A stretch of DNA of 64,000 bases from Ewingella allii (GCF_044430645.1 NZ_JAWUDN010000003.1:124001-188000); one strand, 5' to 3'. Positions 35,451-43,996 are shown, numbered from the stretch's first letter. Translations and numbers: made by a program. Notes: generated from the sequence alone by a model not told the origin.

Positions 35451-36589
35451 TACTGCTTCTGCTTATCCAGCCATTCGCCCCACACTTCCAGCGCTTTACT
35501 CAGATTCGCTCGGCCAAAGCCGATACGCAGAAAATCTTCTGAAACGGCCGTTAATTCAGACGCATAGGTCACAGATGGAATGGTCATCACGCCGGTTTCC
35601 TCCACCAGACGCGTGGCGAACTGCTCCGCGCCCTCCGGCCCTTTATAACGCACGAAGGCCAGCACTCCGGCTTTCGGGGGAGCCAGCTCGAAAAGCTGCG
35701 GATAGCGCGCCAAAAAGTCGGTCAACTGGCCTAGCTGCTCGCGGGAGCGTTGCATCACGCGTTGTAGAATGGCCTCGCGGGCATTGAGCGCGATGGTGGT
35801 CAGCATCTCGCCCGGCAGGGAGTTGCAGATGGATAAATACTGCTTCATGCGTTCCAGCTTCAGCAGCCATTCCGCGTCCTGACAGGCTACCCAGCCAATG
35901 CGCAGGCCGGGCAGGCCATAGGCTTTTGAGGTGACATTCAGAGAAATGCCGCGCTCATAAATGTCCGCCACCTGTGGCAGACGTTCGGCGATATCAAACT
36001 CGGTCAGCCGATAAACTTCGTCAGAAAACAGCCAGATACTGCGCTCGCGGCACAGTTCAACCAGCTCGTCTAGCTGCTGGCGGCCGATCAGCGCGCCGGT
36101 CGGGTTATGCGGGAAGTTAATCACCAGCGCCTTAGTGTTAGGGCGCAGGGCAGCGCGAACATCCGCCACGTCCAGCGCCCAGCCTTGGTCGGCGTTCAGC
36201 GCCACGCCGCTCACCGCGCAGCGCGACATCGCCACGCTCTCCAAAGACTGGTAGTTCGGCGTGACAACAATGGCGTGATCGTCTGCGTCCAACAGTGCGT
36301 GGAAACTGGCGTAAACCGCCTCATCGGCACCGGCAAAGCTAATGATGTTTTCCGCCGTGGCCTGGTCATACGTCGAGGCAATTGCCTCAAGCAACTCAGG
36401 CGTACCGCGCAATGGTGGGTAGTCGAGGATCGCCTCAAGCACCGGCTGGCGGTGCTGCTCCCCTGCAAGGGCGAACAGCTGCTCGATGCTCATGGACTCA
36501 GGGTAAGACGAGGAGAGCGGGAAACGCACCGCGTGCTCTAGCTTCGACAAATAGGAGATTAAACGGAAATCTTGTGGAAAGCGCGACAT
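35450..36589 (-). CDS. PLP-dependent class I/II aminotransferase
   Basis: This 379-aa fold-type I PLP enzyme has the substrate-binding YPPLRGTPELLEAIA, the cofactor loop NFPHNPTGALI, the DEVYR aspartate motif, and the PLP lysine in NVTSKAYGLPGLRIGW. The specific amino acid is not evident. The nearest look-alikes are capreomycidine-synthase/MalY-type enzymes. It lies downstream of an amino-acid ABC permease and binding protein on the same strand (42 nt gap), suggesting catabolism of the imported amino acid. Confidence 0.87.
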   Translation of the reverse strand: MSRFPQDFRLISYLSKLEHAVRFPLSSSYPESMSIEQLFALAGEQHRQPVLEAILDYPPLRGTPELLEAIASTYDQATAENIISFAGADEAVYASFHALLDADDHAIVVTPNYQSLESVAMSRCAVSGVALNADQGWALDVADVRAALRPNTKALVINFPHNPTGALIGRQQLDELVELCRERSIWLFSDEVYRLTEFDIAERLPQVADIYERGISLNVTSKAYGLPGLRIGWVACQDAEWLLKLERMKQYLSICNSLPGEMLTTIALNAREAILQRVMQRSREQLGQLTDFLARYPQLFELAPPKAGVLAFVRYKGPEGAEQFATRLVEETGVMTIPSVTYASELTAVSEDFLRIGFGRANLSKALEVWGEWLDKQKQ

Positions 36590-36631
36590 GGCGTACCTGC
36601 AACGATGTTAGACCGTGTTTAACGGCGATGT

Positions 36632-37480
36632 TTAGCGGCGATAACCTTGGCCGAAACGACGCTCGAGGCGGCTTTGGATCAGCTCGAACACAATCGACAT
36701 AATCCAGTAAATCGCGGCGGCGGTCGCCAGCATTTCCATATAGCGATAGGTGCTGCGCCCATAAGACTGCGCAAGGAAATTCAGCTCCCACAGGCCCATC
36801 AGCGACACCAGCGACGAATCTTTCAGCATGGAAATAAACATCGAACCGGCGGGAGGAATGATGATGCGCAGAGCCTGTGGCGCGGTGACGTGCACCGCGA
36901 CGGTCCACGGCGACAGCCCGAGCGCCATCGCGGCCTCTTTCTGCCCGCGCGGCACGGAGAGCACGCCGCTACGAATGGTTTCCGCCAGATAGGCCCCGTA
37001 GTTCAGCGACAGCGCGATAATCCCCGAGCTGAGCGCGCCCAGCACAATCCCGGCCTGTGGCAGCGCCAGATAGATGATTAACACCTGCACCAGCAGCGGG
37101 GTGCCGCGAAACAGCGAGGCATAGAAAGTCGCGCAGCCAAAGGCCACGGCGTTATCTGACATGCGCCCTAATGCGGTGATTAACCCTAATAATAGGCAGA
37201 AAAACATTGAACAGGCGGTGATCAGCAGAGTCAGCGCCGCGCCCTGAATAAAGCCGTCCGGCGACAGGCGCAGGCCGAGCAGGAACGGCAGCTTCTGCTC
37301 AATCAAATCCCACTGTAGCCCCATCTTGCCGAACAGGCTGAACAGCAGGCTAAGCAGCACCAGCCAGGTGATCAGCGTTTTGATTTTGAAGGCGCGCGGC
37401 GTGGCCGACAGGCTGGCATCAGCCAGCGCCGGGTTAGATTTTTCCGCCACGATAGGTTTCACGTCAGGGAGTTGCGCCAT
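36632..37480 (-). CDS. polar amino-acid ABC transporter permease
   Basis: This 282-aa HisMQ-type permease of the His/Glu/Gln/Arg/opine family has an N-terminal extension, five or six spans, and the EAA loop that docks the ATPase (GQKEAAMALGLSPWTVAVHVTAPQALRIIIPP). FRGTPLLVQ is the family signature. Its start lies 3 nt after the binding-protein stop, and GAGGAG is upstream. No ATP-binding subunit is encoded nearby, so the transporter must borrow one from elsewhere. Confidence 0.92.
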   Translation of the reverse strand: MAQLPDVKPIVAEKSNPALADASLSATPRAFKIKTLITWLVLLSLLFSLFGKMGLQWDLIEQKLPFLLGLRLSPDGFIQGAALTLLITACSMFFCLLLGLITALGRMSDNAVAFGCATFYASLFRGTPLLVQVLIIYLALPQAGIVLGALSSGIIALSLNYGAYLAETIRSGVLSVPRGQKEAAMALGLSPWTVAVHVTAPQALRIIIPPAGSMFISMLKDSSLVSLMGLWELNFLAQSYGRSTYRYMEMLATAAAIYWIMSIVFELIQSRLERRFGQGYRR

Positions 37481-37483
37481 CCG

Positions 37484-38305
37484 TTACGGCTCCTCTTTGG
37501 TGATGTCTTCGCCCAGCCAGTGCTGAGAAATCTTCGCCAAAGTGCCGTCGTCGCGCAGTGATTTTATGGTATCCGCCACTTTCTTATCCCACTCAGGATC
37601 TCCCTTGTCGGTAGCGACCCAGTTAGGCTCGGCGTAAAGTTCGGTGACGATTTTGAACAAATTAGGGTTACGTTTGATGCGCGAATTGGCAGTGGCAAGG
37701 TCGGAGACGATGGCGTCAAGACGCACGCCCGGTCCCAAGGCTAAATTCTGGAAAGCCACTTCTTCATCGCTGGGAATGGCCTGCACATTATTGAAGGGGA
37801 AATCGATCGGTTTCGCGCCGGGGATCACCAGCGTTTTTTGCAAGTAAGTTTCGTAGCTGGAACCCATGCCGATGCCGACTTTTCTGTTGCTCAGATCCGC
37901 TGCTGACTTAATGCGATCGTCTTTCTTATTCACCACCAGCACAGCCGGAGAGCTGTAATAAGGCGTCGGGAAGTCGAGCACTTTGGCGCGCTCGGTGTTT
38001 GGCGTCATCGAGCAAATACAGGTATCCCAGCGCCCGCGCCAATTGCCGCCAATGATGGTTTCCCAGCCCGGCGCGGTGATTTCTGCTTTCACGCCCATGC
38101 GTGCAGCCACGGCTTTGGCGACATCCACGTCAAAACCCGCCAGCTGGTTGTTATCATCGATAAAGCCAAATGGCGGGTAGTCATTAACAATCACATTGCG
38201 CAGCACGCCGGTTTTAGTGACGCGATCTAAGGTCGCGCCAGCGTGGGTACCAGCAGAAAAAAGCGTAGTGGCAAGCAGAGTGGCAACCAGAGCGGATAGG
38301 CGCAT
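37484..38305 (-). CDS. amino-acid ABC transporter substrate-binding protein
   Basis: This is a 273-aa periplasmic type-II binding protein with a signal peptide (ALVATLLATTLFSAGTHA). It has the family opening (GVLRNVIVNDYPPFGFIDDNNQLAGFDVDVAKAVAARMG) and the GIGMGSSYETYL loop that clamps the amino-acid carboxylate. It is the first gene of a binding protein-permease-aminotransferase unit. AAGGAAAG precedes the ATG. The 402-bp region upstream holds its promoter and a divergent sigma-54-like promoter. Confidence 0.92.
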   Translation of the reverse strand: MRLSALVATLLATTLFSAGTHAGATLDRVTKTGVLRNVIVNDYPPFGFIDDNNQLAGFDVDVAKAVAARMGVKAEITAPGWETIIGGNWRGRWDTCICSMTPNTERAKVLDFPTPYYSSPAVLVVNKKDDRIKSAADLSNRKVGIGMGSSYETYLQKTLVIPGAKPIDFPFNNVQAIPSDEEVAFQNLALGPGVRLDAIVSDLATANSRIKRNPNLFKIVTELYAEPNWVATDKGDPEWDKKVADTIKSLRDDGTLAKISQHWLGEDITKEEP

Positions 38306-38634
38306 GGCGTGGCTTTCCTTACATAACCTGAGTGGATGAATGTTAATAGATTGTCAGATTACGTTTTGGACGTATAGATGTCCAGTTTCAAATTATGCAG
38401 TGGTTTCCCAGCCCATGGGTAAGCCGCTGCACGCCCCAAAATGAGGCAATGGTATTATAAAGGTGCGACGCCGATTGTCGGCGAAAAATGAAGATTTGCC
38501 CTAAGCCAAATAACGGCCTCGGCCATGTTAAAAGTATCTTAAAAGTATTGGAAAAATCACTTCTACGCCGCCTTTCATCAATTTTTCTTATTTCTAAGCC
38601 CTAAATTGACACAATTCCTGCCCTTTAGTCGCTG

Positions 38635-38651
38635 CTGGCATGCTCCTTGCT
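38635..38651 (+). promoter_or_regulatory. sigma-54-type (-24/-12) promoter
   Basis: CTGGCATGCTCCTTGCT matches the RpoN consensus (YTGGCACG-N4-TTGCW) with one mismatch in the -24 block. The invariant GG and GC are exactly 10 bp apart. It lies about 57 bp before the isochorismatase-family gene, pointing at it. No enhancer-binding protein gene is near. Confidence 0.65.
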
Positions 38652-38707
38652 CATGTTCTTTATTAAATACATCTCAAAAAAAAGAATGTTAATGAGGGGA
38701 ACACATC

Positions 38708-39361
38708 ATGCCATTGCACCAGCTACCAAAAATCAATAAACCCGCGCTGATCATTGTGGATATGCAAAACGATTTTATTCGTCAGGGCGCTCCCTTTGAA
38801 GTGCCGGGCGGCCGGGAGACTATCGCGCCGCAGCAGCGCCTGCTCCAGCATTTTCGGGAGGGCGGCTACCCGGTGATTTTTCTGCAATGGGTCAGCGTGG
38901 AAAACGACGCGTGGCGCAGGCTGGAGAGCAAATTCAGCTGGACCTCTTTCCTCGACGAGCAAACCAAAGCCTGTCGCGTAGGGCACTTGCGCCGCTATGA
39001 AGACAGTGAGGTCGAGCTGAATTGTGCAGATATCATCGCTGAACTGGCACCTATTAATGGCGAAATCATCGTGCCGAAGCACGGCTTTGGCGGCTTCTAC
39101 GGCACCACTCTTCAGCAGCATCTCTCCGAGCTTGGCGTTGATACGCTGGTGGTCACCGGCGTGGTGGCTGAGTGCTGCGTCGAAGATACCGTGCGTGAAG
39201 CGCTATATCACCATTACACCTCAATCGTGGTCTCCGACGCCGTGGAGTCCATGAGCGCGCCGCGCAAAATCGAGTGTTTGGCCGTGTTAGATGAAAACTA
39301 TGGCTGGGTCGCCGAGTCGGGCGAGGTGATTGATTATTTAAGTTCCGCCAACGCCTATTAA
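38708..39361 (+). CDS. isochorismatase-family cysteine hydrolase
   Basis: This 217-aa cysteine hydrolase has the family catalytic triad in sight: D18 (LIIVDMQNDF), K124 (IVPKHGFGGF) and C157 (GVVAECCVEDT). Members include nicotinamidase, ureidoacrylate and N-carbamoyl hydrolases and true isochorismatases. The exact substrate is unclear. The next gene is a pnuC-type transporter, which would favour nicotinamide or a related amide. GAGGGG precedes the ATG. The upstream sigma-54-type promoter hints at nitrogen control and an amide-nitrogen-releasing role. Confidence 0.87.
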   Translation: MPLHQLPKINKPALIIVDMQNDFIRQGAPFEVPGGRETIAPQQRLLQHFREGGYPVIFLQWVSVENDAWRRLESKFSWTSFLDEQTKACRVGHLRRYEDSEVELNCADIIAELAPINGEIIVPKHGFGGFYGTTLQQHLSELGVDTLVVTGVVAECCVEDTVREALYHHYTSIVVSDAVESMSAPRKIECLAVLDENYGWVAESGEVIDYLSSANAY

Positions 39362-39419
39362 TAGTTTTACAACTTGCTCGTTAACTTCATAAAAACAAAG
39401 AAAATACAGGAGTCGAACC

Positions 39420-40179
39420 ATGCTTTCCTATTTCAGCATTCACAACATCATGGTTAATATCCCGCTCGGCAAAGACGGCTATCAATTATCTTGGATCGAG
39501 GCGATCGGTACGCTATTTGGCTTGATCAACATCTGGCTCGCCAGCCGTGAGAAGACCATCAACTACCTATTTGGCCTGTTAAACGTCACCCTGTTTACGG
39601 CGATCTTTTTCCAAATCCAGCTTTACGCCAGCATGATGCTGCAAGTGTTCTTCTTCGTCGCCAACGTGGTTGGCTGGGTGATTTGGTACAAAGACGATAA
39701 AAAAGAGGCCCCGGCGATCAAGATCCGCTGGATGCCGCTCAACAGCTTTGTGGTGACGGCGGTGGTCAGCGTGCTGTTTATCCTGCTGATGACCTTCAAC
39801 ATTGACGGTATTTTCTCGTGGCTGACCGGCGTTGCCTTCGCGCTGCTGTCCAAAATGGGCGTCAACGCCGCCGCTGCTGCCGGACGCCTGGCCGTTGGCG
39901 GATTCCACCATTCTGGTACTGTCGATCGTGGCGACGGTATTGATGATTAAAAAGTATGTGGAGAACTGGATCATTTGGTGCGCGCTGGATGTCATCAGCG
40001 TGGCGCTGTACGCGGTGCAAGGGGTGTATGTGATGTCGATTGAATACGCGATTTTGATTGGCATCGCGGCGTTTGGCTCATGGTCGTGGATCAAATCGGC
40101 GAAAGAGCACGGCTCGCGGCCGCTGCGCCCGGCCTCTTCAAGCCCGCTCGCCGAGGGGCTGGTTTCCGAGAAAGTTTGA
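39420..40179 (+). pseudogene. pnuC: frameshifted PnuC-type nicotinamide riboside transporter
   Basis: The first frame (from 39420, AGGAG upstream) gives a good PnuC N-terminus (SWIEAIGTLFGLINIWLASREK, then TLFTAIFFQIQLYAS) with several spans. After LLSKMGV at about 39863 the similarity continues in the next frame as TPPLLPDAWPLADSTILVLS, then KKYVENWIIW and GVYVMSIEYAILIG, ending at 40179. One extra A at about 39864 explains it, and removal would give about 252 aa, close to the usual 240. It is either a real inactivation or a sequencing error. It is co-directional with the hydrolase upstream. Confidence 0.88.
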
Positions 40180-40193
40180 GCATGCTAAAAAAC

Positions 40194-40219
40194 AAAACCC
40201 GCCATCTGGCGGGTTTTTT
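40194..40219. terminator. terminator after pnuC
   Basis: AAAACCCGCC (40194-40203) and GGCGGGTTTT (40208-40217) form a perfect 10-bp stem with a 4-nt loop, with flanking A and T tracts. It can also serve the convergent small gene. Confidence 0.9.
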
Positions 40220-40243
40220 AATGCTGGCGCAAATGGAGGAATA

Positions 40244-40429
40244 TCACTCCGCCACTTTCTTGTCGCCTTTGATAAGCTTGCGCGCCGCGGCTAATGCATC
40301 ATTGTCCGGCGTCGCGGGTTTAGCTTTATTCAAGGCGCTGCTCAACTTGGAACGGCCCCAAAGGTCAAAGCCGTCGTCCTCTTGCAAATGGTCGAAGATC
40401 GACGGGGCTGGCTGCTTTTTATTGCTCAT
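40244..40429 (-). CDS. small hypothetical protein (61 aa)
   Basis: I do not recognise this protein. It is a short hydrophilic product (IFDHLQEDDGFDLWGRSKLSSALNKAK) with no signal or membrane segment and a lysine-rich C-terminus. The reading frame ends just before a bidirectional terminator and has a modest AGAGA upstream of the ATG. Both support a real gene over the longer antisense frames here. Confidence 0.55.
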   Translation of the reverse strand: MSNKKQPAPSIFDHLQEDDGFDLWGRSKLSSALNKAKPATPDNDALAAARKLIKGDKKVAE

Positions 40430-40493
40430 CGGCTATCTCTGTATAGTGCGAAATTCCTGCCAGCATAGCGTTTTCTGCGGCCAATAAACAAAC

Positions 40494-41120
40494 CTAGCCC
40501 AGCAAATGCCCAAAAACAAACTGCTTAAACTCCAGCAAAGGCGAGTCGTTCTTCTCCACTCGCATGCGCAGCAGCGCGCCTTCCCAAGAATTTAGAATGA
40601 AGTCACTCAGTGACTTGGCGGACAAATTACTGTCGAGCTGCCCTTGGCGCTGAGCGTCCAGCAGGCAATTTTCAATCACCTGACACCAGGCGGCGAACTG
40701 CTCCACCAGGCGCAGGCGAATGGCTTCGCTGTGGTCGGCGATTTCGGCGCTGAGATTGCCCATCAGGCAGCCTTTACTGAACTTGTTGTCGCGAAAAGCC
40801 ACGATCAGGCTGTCGAAATAGGCCTCCAGCCGAGCCAGCGGCGCGAGGTCGGTATTGCCGAACGCGCTATCCAATCTGGCCTGCGCGCGCTCGAAATAGG
40901 CATCCACCACCGAGGCGCCAAAGGTCTCTTTGCTGTCGAAATGGTTGTAGAAAGAGCCTTTCGGCACGCCCGCCTGCTCAACGATGCTCTGAATGCCCGT
41001 CGCGGCAAAGCCTTCGCGATGGAAGGTTTGCAGCCCGGCCTGAACCAGATTGGTGCGGGTATTTAGGTTTGGCTTCGGCCCACGGCGGCCTCTATTATCA
41101 GCTTCAGCAGGGCTGTTCAT
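40494..41120 (-). CDS. TetR-family repressor (AcuR/NemR-like)
   Basis: This 208-aa TetR regulator has the N-terminal HTH (GFAATGIQSIVEQAGVPKGSFYNHFDSKETFG) of the AcuR/NemR type, members of which sense electrophiles and reactive small molecules. The C-terminal TetR_C-type domain includes KGCLMGNLSAEIADHS, with a cysteine at the place where NemR-like sensors often have one. GGAG precedes the ATG by 7 nt. It is divergent from a metallo-hydrolase gene, and a dyad in that promoter is its likely operator. Confidence 0.9.
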   Translation of the reverse strand: MNSPAEADNRGRRGPKPNLNTRTNLVQAGLQTFHREGFAATGIQSIVEQAGVPKGSFYNHFDSKETFGASVVDAYFERAQARLDSAFGNTDLAPLARLEAYFDSLIVAFRDNKFSKGCLMGNLSAEIADHSEAIRLRLVEQFAAWCQVIENCLLDAQRQGQLDSNLSAKSLSDFILNSWEGALLRMRVEKNDSPLLEFKQFVFGHLLG

Positions 41121-41138
41121 CGTTGATCTCCAATTGTC

Positions 41139-41168
41139 TTGACAATATAAACCGACCGGTCATATTTT
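41139..41168 (+). promoter_or_regulatory. promoter with embedded TetR operator
   Basis: TTGACA (41139-41144) and TATTTT (41163-41168) make a plus-strand promoter for the metallo-hydrolase gene. Between them lies the dyad ACCGACCGGT, with the perfect 8-bp palindrome GACCGGTC at 41154-41161, typical of AcuR/NemR-type operators. A repressor bound there would block RNA polymerase. Confidence 0.7.
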
Positions 41169-41230
41169 ATTTATAGCCGTTACGCCTTCGACTGTCAATT
41201 GATACCCCTCTTCACTACGGAGCAAACACC

Positions 41231-42082
41231 ATGAGCAAACCTGCCCTGAAATGGGATGTTTTAACCATTAAACGCCCTGGCCTAAGCCGGGATATTCCTG
41301 CCGGCCTCGAGTCGCTGATGTGGGTCGCTAATTCAGCCACGCTGATTTATGGCGAGAAAGACGCCGTGCTGGTCGATACCTTCCTGACCAAAGAGCAGTC
41401 GCAAACGCTGTTGGACTGGGTGATTGCCAGCGGCAAAAACCTCACCACGATCTACATCACCCACGGCCACGGTGACCACTTCTTCGGGCTGGCCCCGCTC
41501 TTGGAACACTTCCCGCAGGCCCGCGCGGTGGCGGCTCCGGCCATTGTTAAGGCGATGCATGCCCACCTTGCTCCGGCTTCGGTGGACGGTTTCTGGCGCA
41601 AGCTGTTTCCGGGTGAAATCGACGACCGGCTGATTGCCGCCGAGCCGCTGAGCAGCGACGAGTTCGAGCTGGAAGGGCACAAGCTGTTGGTGGTGCATAC
41701 TGGCCGCACGGATACTGCGGAATCGACCAGCCTGTATGTCCCTTCCCTCGAGTTAATCGTGGCGGGTGACGTGGTATACAACGGCATTCACCCTTTTCTT
41801 GGGGAGACGGATAAGCAGAGTCGGCTGGAGTGGATTGCCGCGCTGGACACCCTTGCGGCGCTCAAGCCAGCTTATGTAGTGGCGGGCCATAAAGTGCCGG
41901 AAAACGACGACGCCCCGGAGAATATTGCCAAAACTAAACAGTATTTGCTGGACTTCAATCGTCTCGCCGAGGAAACCGACAGCGCCGGGCAGCTTTATCA
42001 GGCCATGCTGGCGCTCTATCCAACCCGCGTTAACCCCGGCTCCCTGTGGAAGGCATCGCAGCTGACGAAGCCAGCGCAGTGA
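41231..42082 (+). CDS. metallo-beta-lactamase-fold hydrolase
   Basis: This 283-aa cytosolic protein of the metallo-beta-lactamase fold carries the binuclear zinc motif THGHGDH (H78, H80, D82, H83). Further metal ligands follow in VVHTGRTDTAES, AGDVVYN and VAGHK. The branch is that of quorum-quenching/glyoxalase II-like proteins, without a clear substrate. GGAG precedes the ATG by 8 nt. It is divergent from, and probably repressed by, the TetR regulator, which suggests a detoxification role. Confidence 0.87.
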   Translation: MSKPALKWDVLTIKRPGLSRDIPAGLESLMWVANSATLIYGEKDAVLVDTFLTKEQSQTLLDWVIASGKNLTTIYITHGHGDHFFGLAPLLEHFPQARAVAAPAIVKAMHAHLAPASVDGFWRKLFPGEIDDRLIAAEPLSSDEFELEGHKLLVVHTGRTDTAESTSLYVPSLELIVAGDVVYNGIHPFLGETDKQSRLEWIAALDTLAALKPAYVVAGHKVPENDDAPENIAKTKQYLLDFNRLAEETDSAGQLYQAMLALYPTRVNPGSLWKASQLTKPAQ

Positions 42083-42099
42083 TCCAGCTGCAGGCCGCG

Positions 42100-42480
42100 C
42101 TAGTCCGCCGCCTGCGCTTCACGCAGTGCTGCCCAATTTAACAAGGCATCCAGCACCGGGCAGAGGTCTTGCCCCCATTCCGTCAGTGAGTATTCCACTC
42201 GCGGCGGGACTTCGGGGTAGACGATGCGTTTGACGATGCCGTCACTTTCCAACTGACGCAGTTGCTGAATCAGCATCTTTTGCGAGACCGCGGGGATTGC
42301 CCGTTCAAGATCGGAGAAGCGCAGCACCCGGCCGCCGAAAAGTTGAAACAGAATGAGCAGTTTCCACCGCCCATCCAGCAGTTTAATCACCTTTTCGACG
42401 CCGATGGCGGCTGTTTCACGGGTGTATTTGTGGCCCTGACCCTGCGGCGGGGGCGCGCTGTTTTCATTTATCGTTGTCAT
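42100..42480 (-). CDS. HxlR-family winged-helix regulator
   Basis: This 126-aa HxlR/DUF24 regulator has the family core KLLDGRWKLLILFQLFGGRVLRFSDLERAIPAVSQKMLIQQLRQLESDGIVKRI and the wing VPPRVEYSLTEWG. HxlR proteins usually sense quinones, aldehydes or oxidants. The start is uncertain. ATG 42480 gives a normal length but has no ribosome site, so the transcript could be leaderless; the frame runs on to a TTG at 42525. It is divergent from an SDR enzyme, with repeated sites between. Confidence 0.88.
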   Translation of the reverse strand: MTTINENSAPPPQGQGHKYTRETAAIGVEKVIKLLDGRWKLLILFQLFGGRVLRFSDLERAIPAVSQKMLIQQLRQLESDGIVKRIVYPEVPPRVEYSLTEWGQDLCPVLDALLNWAALREAQAAD

Positions 42481-42538
42481 TTTTTTATAGTAAATAATAT
42501 TGGCGCTTTTCGCCTTTAAATTCAAAAAACTTACTTTT

Positions 42539-42569
42539 AAGTATGTACCTGACTTAATTGTATGTACTT
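42539..42569. promoter_or_regulatory. repeated GTATGTAC sites, likely HxlR operator
   Basis: GTATGTAC occurs at 42541-42548 and again at 42560-42567, framed by AAGTA and TACTT (42539, 42565). It lies in the hxlR/SDR divergent intergenic region. Confidence 0.65.
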
Positions 42570-42630
42570 GTTATCAATATATTTTACCACGATGCTTAGC
42601 TGGAAATGAACATCCACTGAGGGCATCAAC

Positions 42631-43413
42631 ATGAGTTTTGAATTAGGTTTGGCGGGCGCGAGAGTTTTGGTTACCGGCGGCACCAAGGGCGTGGGCGAAG
42701 CCGTGGTGCAAGTTTTACGAGAAGTGGGCGCGAAAGTGGTTACCACCGCGCGGGACGTCTCCCGAGGCCCGAGGGATGATGTGCACTATATCGCCGCCGA
42801 CGTCAGCACCGCACAGGGCTGTGCCGAGGTCGCTGCCGCCACCTTAAAGCAGCTTGGCGGGATCGACGTGCTGGTTAACGTGGTGGGCGGCTCAACTGCG
42901 CCGGGCGGCGGTTTTGCCGCGCTGGATGACGAGCAGTGGCTGTCCGAGCTAAATCTCAATCTGCTGTCGGCGGTGCGGCTCGATCGCGCTCTGCTGCCAG
43001 AGATGCTCAAACAGGGCGCCGGGGTGATTGTCCACGTTACCTCTATTCAGCATCAGCTGCCGCTGCCGGAATCCACTACTGCCTATGCGGCGGCGAAAGC
43101 AGCGCTGTCCACTTACAGTAAAAGTCTGTCGAAAGAGGTGACGCCGCAGGGCGTGCGCGTGGTGCGCGTCTCGCCGGGCTGGGTGGAAACCACCGCCGCG
43201 GTGGCGATGGCCGAGCGCCTCGCCGAACAGGCGGGCACGGATTACGAGGGCGGTAAGCAGATCATTATGGACTCTCTGGGAGGAATTCCGCTGGGACGGC
43301 CGGCTAAACCGCGCGAGGTGGCCGACCTGATTGCCTTCGTGGTGTCGCCACGTGCGGCATCCATCAGCGGCACCGAGTTCGTTATTGACGGGGGCACCAT
43401 CCCCACCGCCTAA
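42631..43413 (+). CDS. short-chain dehydrogenase/reductase
   Basis: This 260-aa classical SDR has the Rossmann glycine motif TGGTKGVG (15-22), NVVGGS, the catalytic S138 (HVTSIQ), and Y152/K156 (AYAAAK). PGWVETTAAVAM and the C-terminal ISGTEFVIDGGTIPT complete the fold. It would oxidise or reduce an alcohol/carbonyl using NAD(P). GAGGGC precedes the ATG. It is divergent from the HxlR regulator. The AhpD-like gene follows at 97 nt on the same strand. Confidence 0.88.
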   Translation: MSFELGLAGARVLVTGGTKGVGEAVVQVLREVGAKVVTTARDVSRGPRDDVHYIAADVSTAQGCAEVAAATLKQLGGIDVLVNVVGGSTAPGGGFAALDDEQWLSELNLNLLSAVRLDRALLPEMLKQGAGVIVHVTSIQHQLPLPESTTAYAAAKAALSTYSKSLSKEVTPQGVRVVRVSPGWVETTAAVAMAERLAEQAGTDYEGGKQIIMDSLGGIPLGRPAKPREVADLIAFVVSPRAASISGTEFVIDGGTIPTA

Positions 43414-43509
43414 TCATGGTCTGGAATAATAGACACTTTATGGCGCTTTCGATGCAGGCCAAGATTCTTCATTCTGGTGTTCTCAAAACGACAACACTAA
43501 GGAAGTATC

Positions 43510-43965
43510 ATGACTCAACGTATCGACTACGCCAAAGCCTCCCCAGAGGGTTATAAAGCCTTTGGCGCCGTGTACTCAACGCTGCTGAAAGGCAGCTTGC
43601 CGAAGGCGCTGATTGACTTGGTTTACCTGCGCGTTTCCCAAATCAACGGCTGTGCGTTCTGTATTGATATGCACTCCCGCGACCTGCTGAAGTCGGGTTT
43701 ATCGGTGGAAAAGCTGGTGCTGGTCCCCGTATGGCATGAGGCGGGCGCCGTGTTCACTGCCCGCGAGCGCGTGGCGCTGAGCTGGGCGGAAAGCGTCACT
43801 CGCGTTAGCGAAACCGGCGTGCCGGATGACGAGTATGCGGCGGCCATCGCCGAGTTTAGCGAGCAGGAGCTGGCTGATCTCACTTATGCCATTGGGCTGA
43901 TGAACGCCTTCAACCGTTTTGGCGTAGCTTTCCGCGCCACACCGGCCGCTGCCGCCAAGGCCTAA
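43510..43965 (+). CDS. AhpD-family (carboxymuconolactone decarboxylase-fold) protein
   Basis: This 151-aa protein of the AhpD/CMD superfamily has the redox-active CAFC pair (C48, C51) followed by the conserved histidine H55 (CIDMHSRD), a combination typical of alkylhydroperoxidase-like members. The C-terminal ADLTYAIGLMNAFNRF helix is characteristic. AAGGAAG precedes the ATG. A peroxide-reducing role beside the HxlR/SDR pair is an inference. Confidence 0.88.
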   Translation: MTQRIDYAKASPEGYKAFGAVYSTLLKGSLPKALIDLVYLRVSQINGCAFCIDMHSRDLLKSGLSVEKLVLVPVWHEAGAVFTARERVALSWAESVTRVSETGVPDDEYAAAIAEFSEQELADLTYAIGLMNAFNRFGVAFRATPAAAAKA

Positions 43966-43996
43966 AGCCGTTCCTGTGTCAGGATCACCCTCAAGC

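Noticed and set aside
40080..40487. 135-codon plus-strand frame across the pnuC terminator
   Set aside because: It reads through a strong terminator and opposite the better small gene at 40244-40429.
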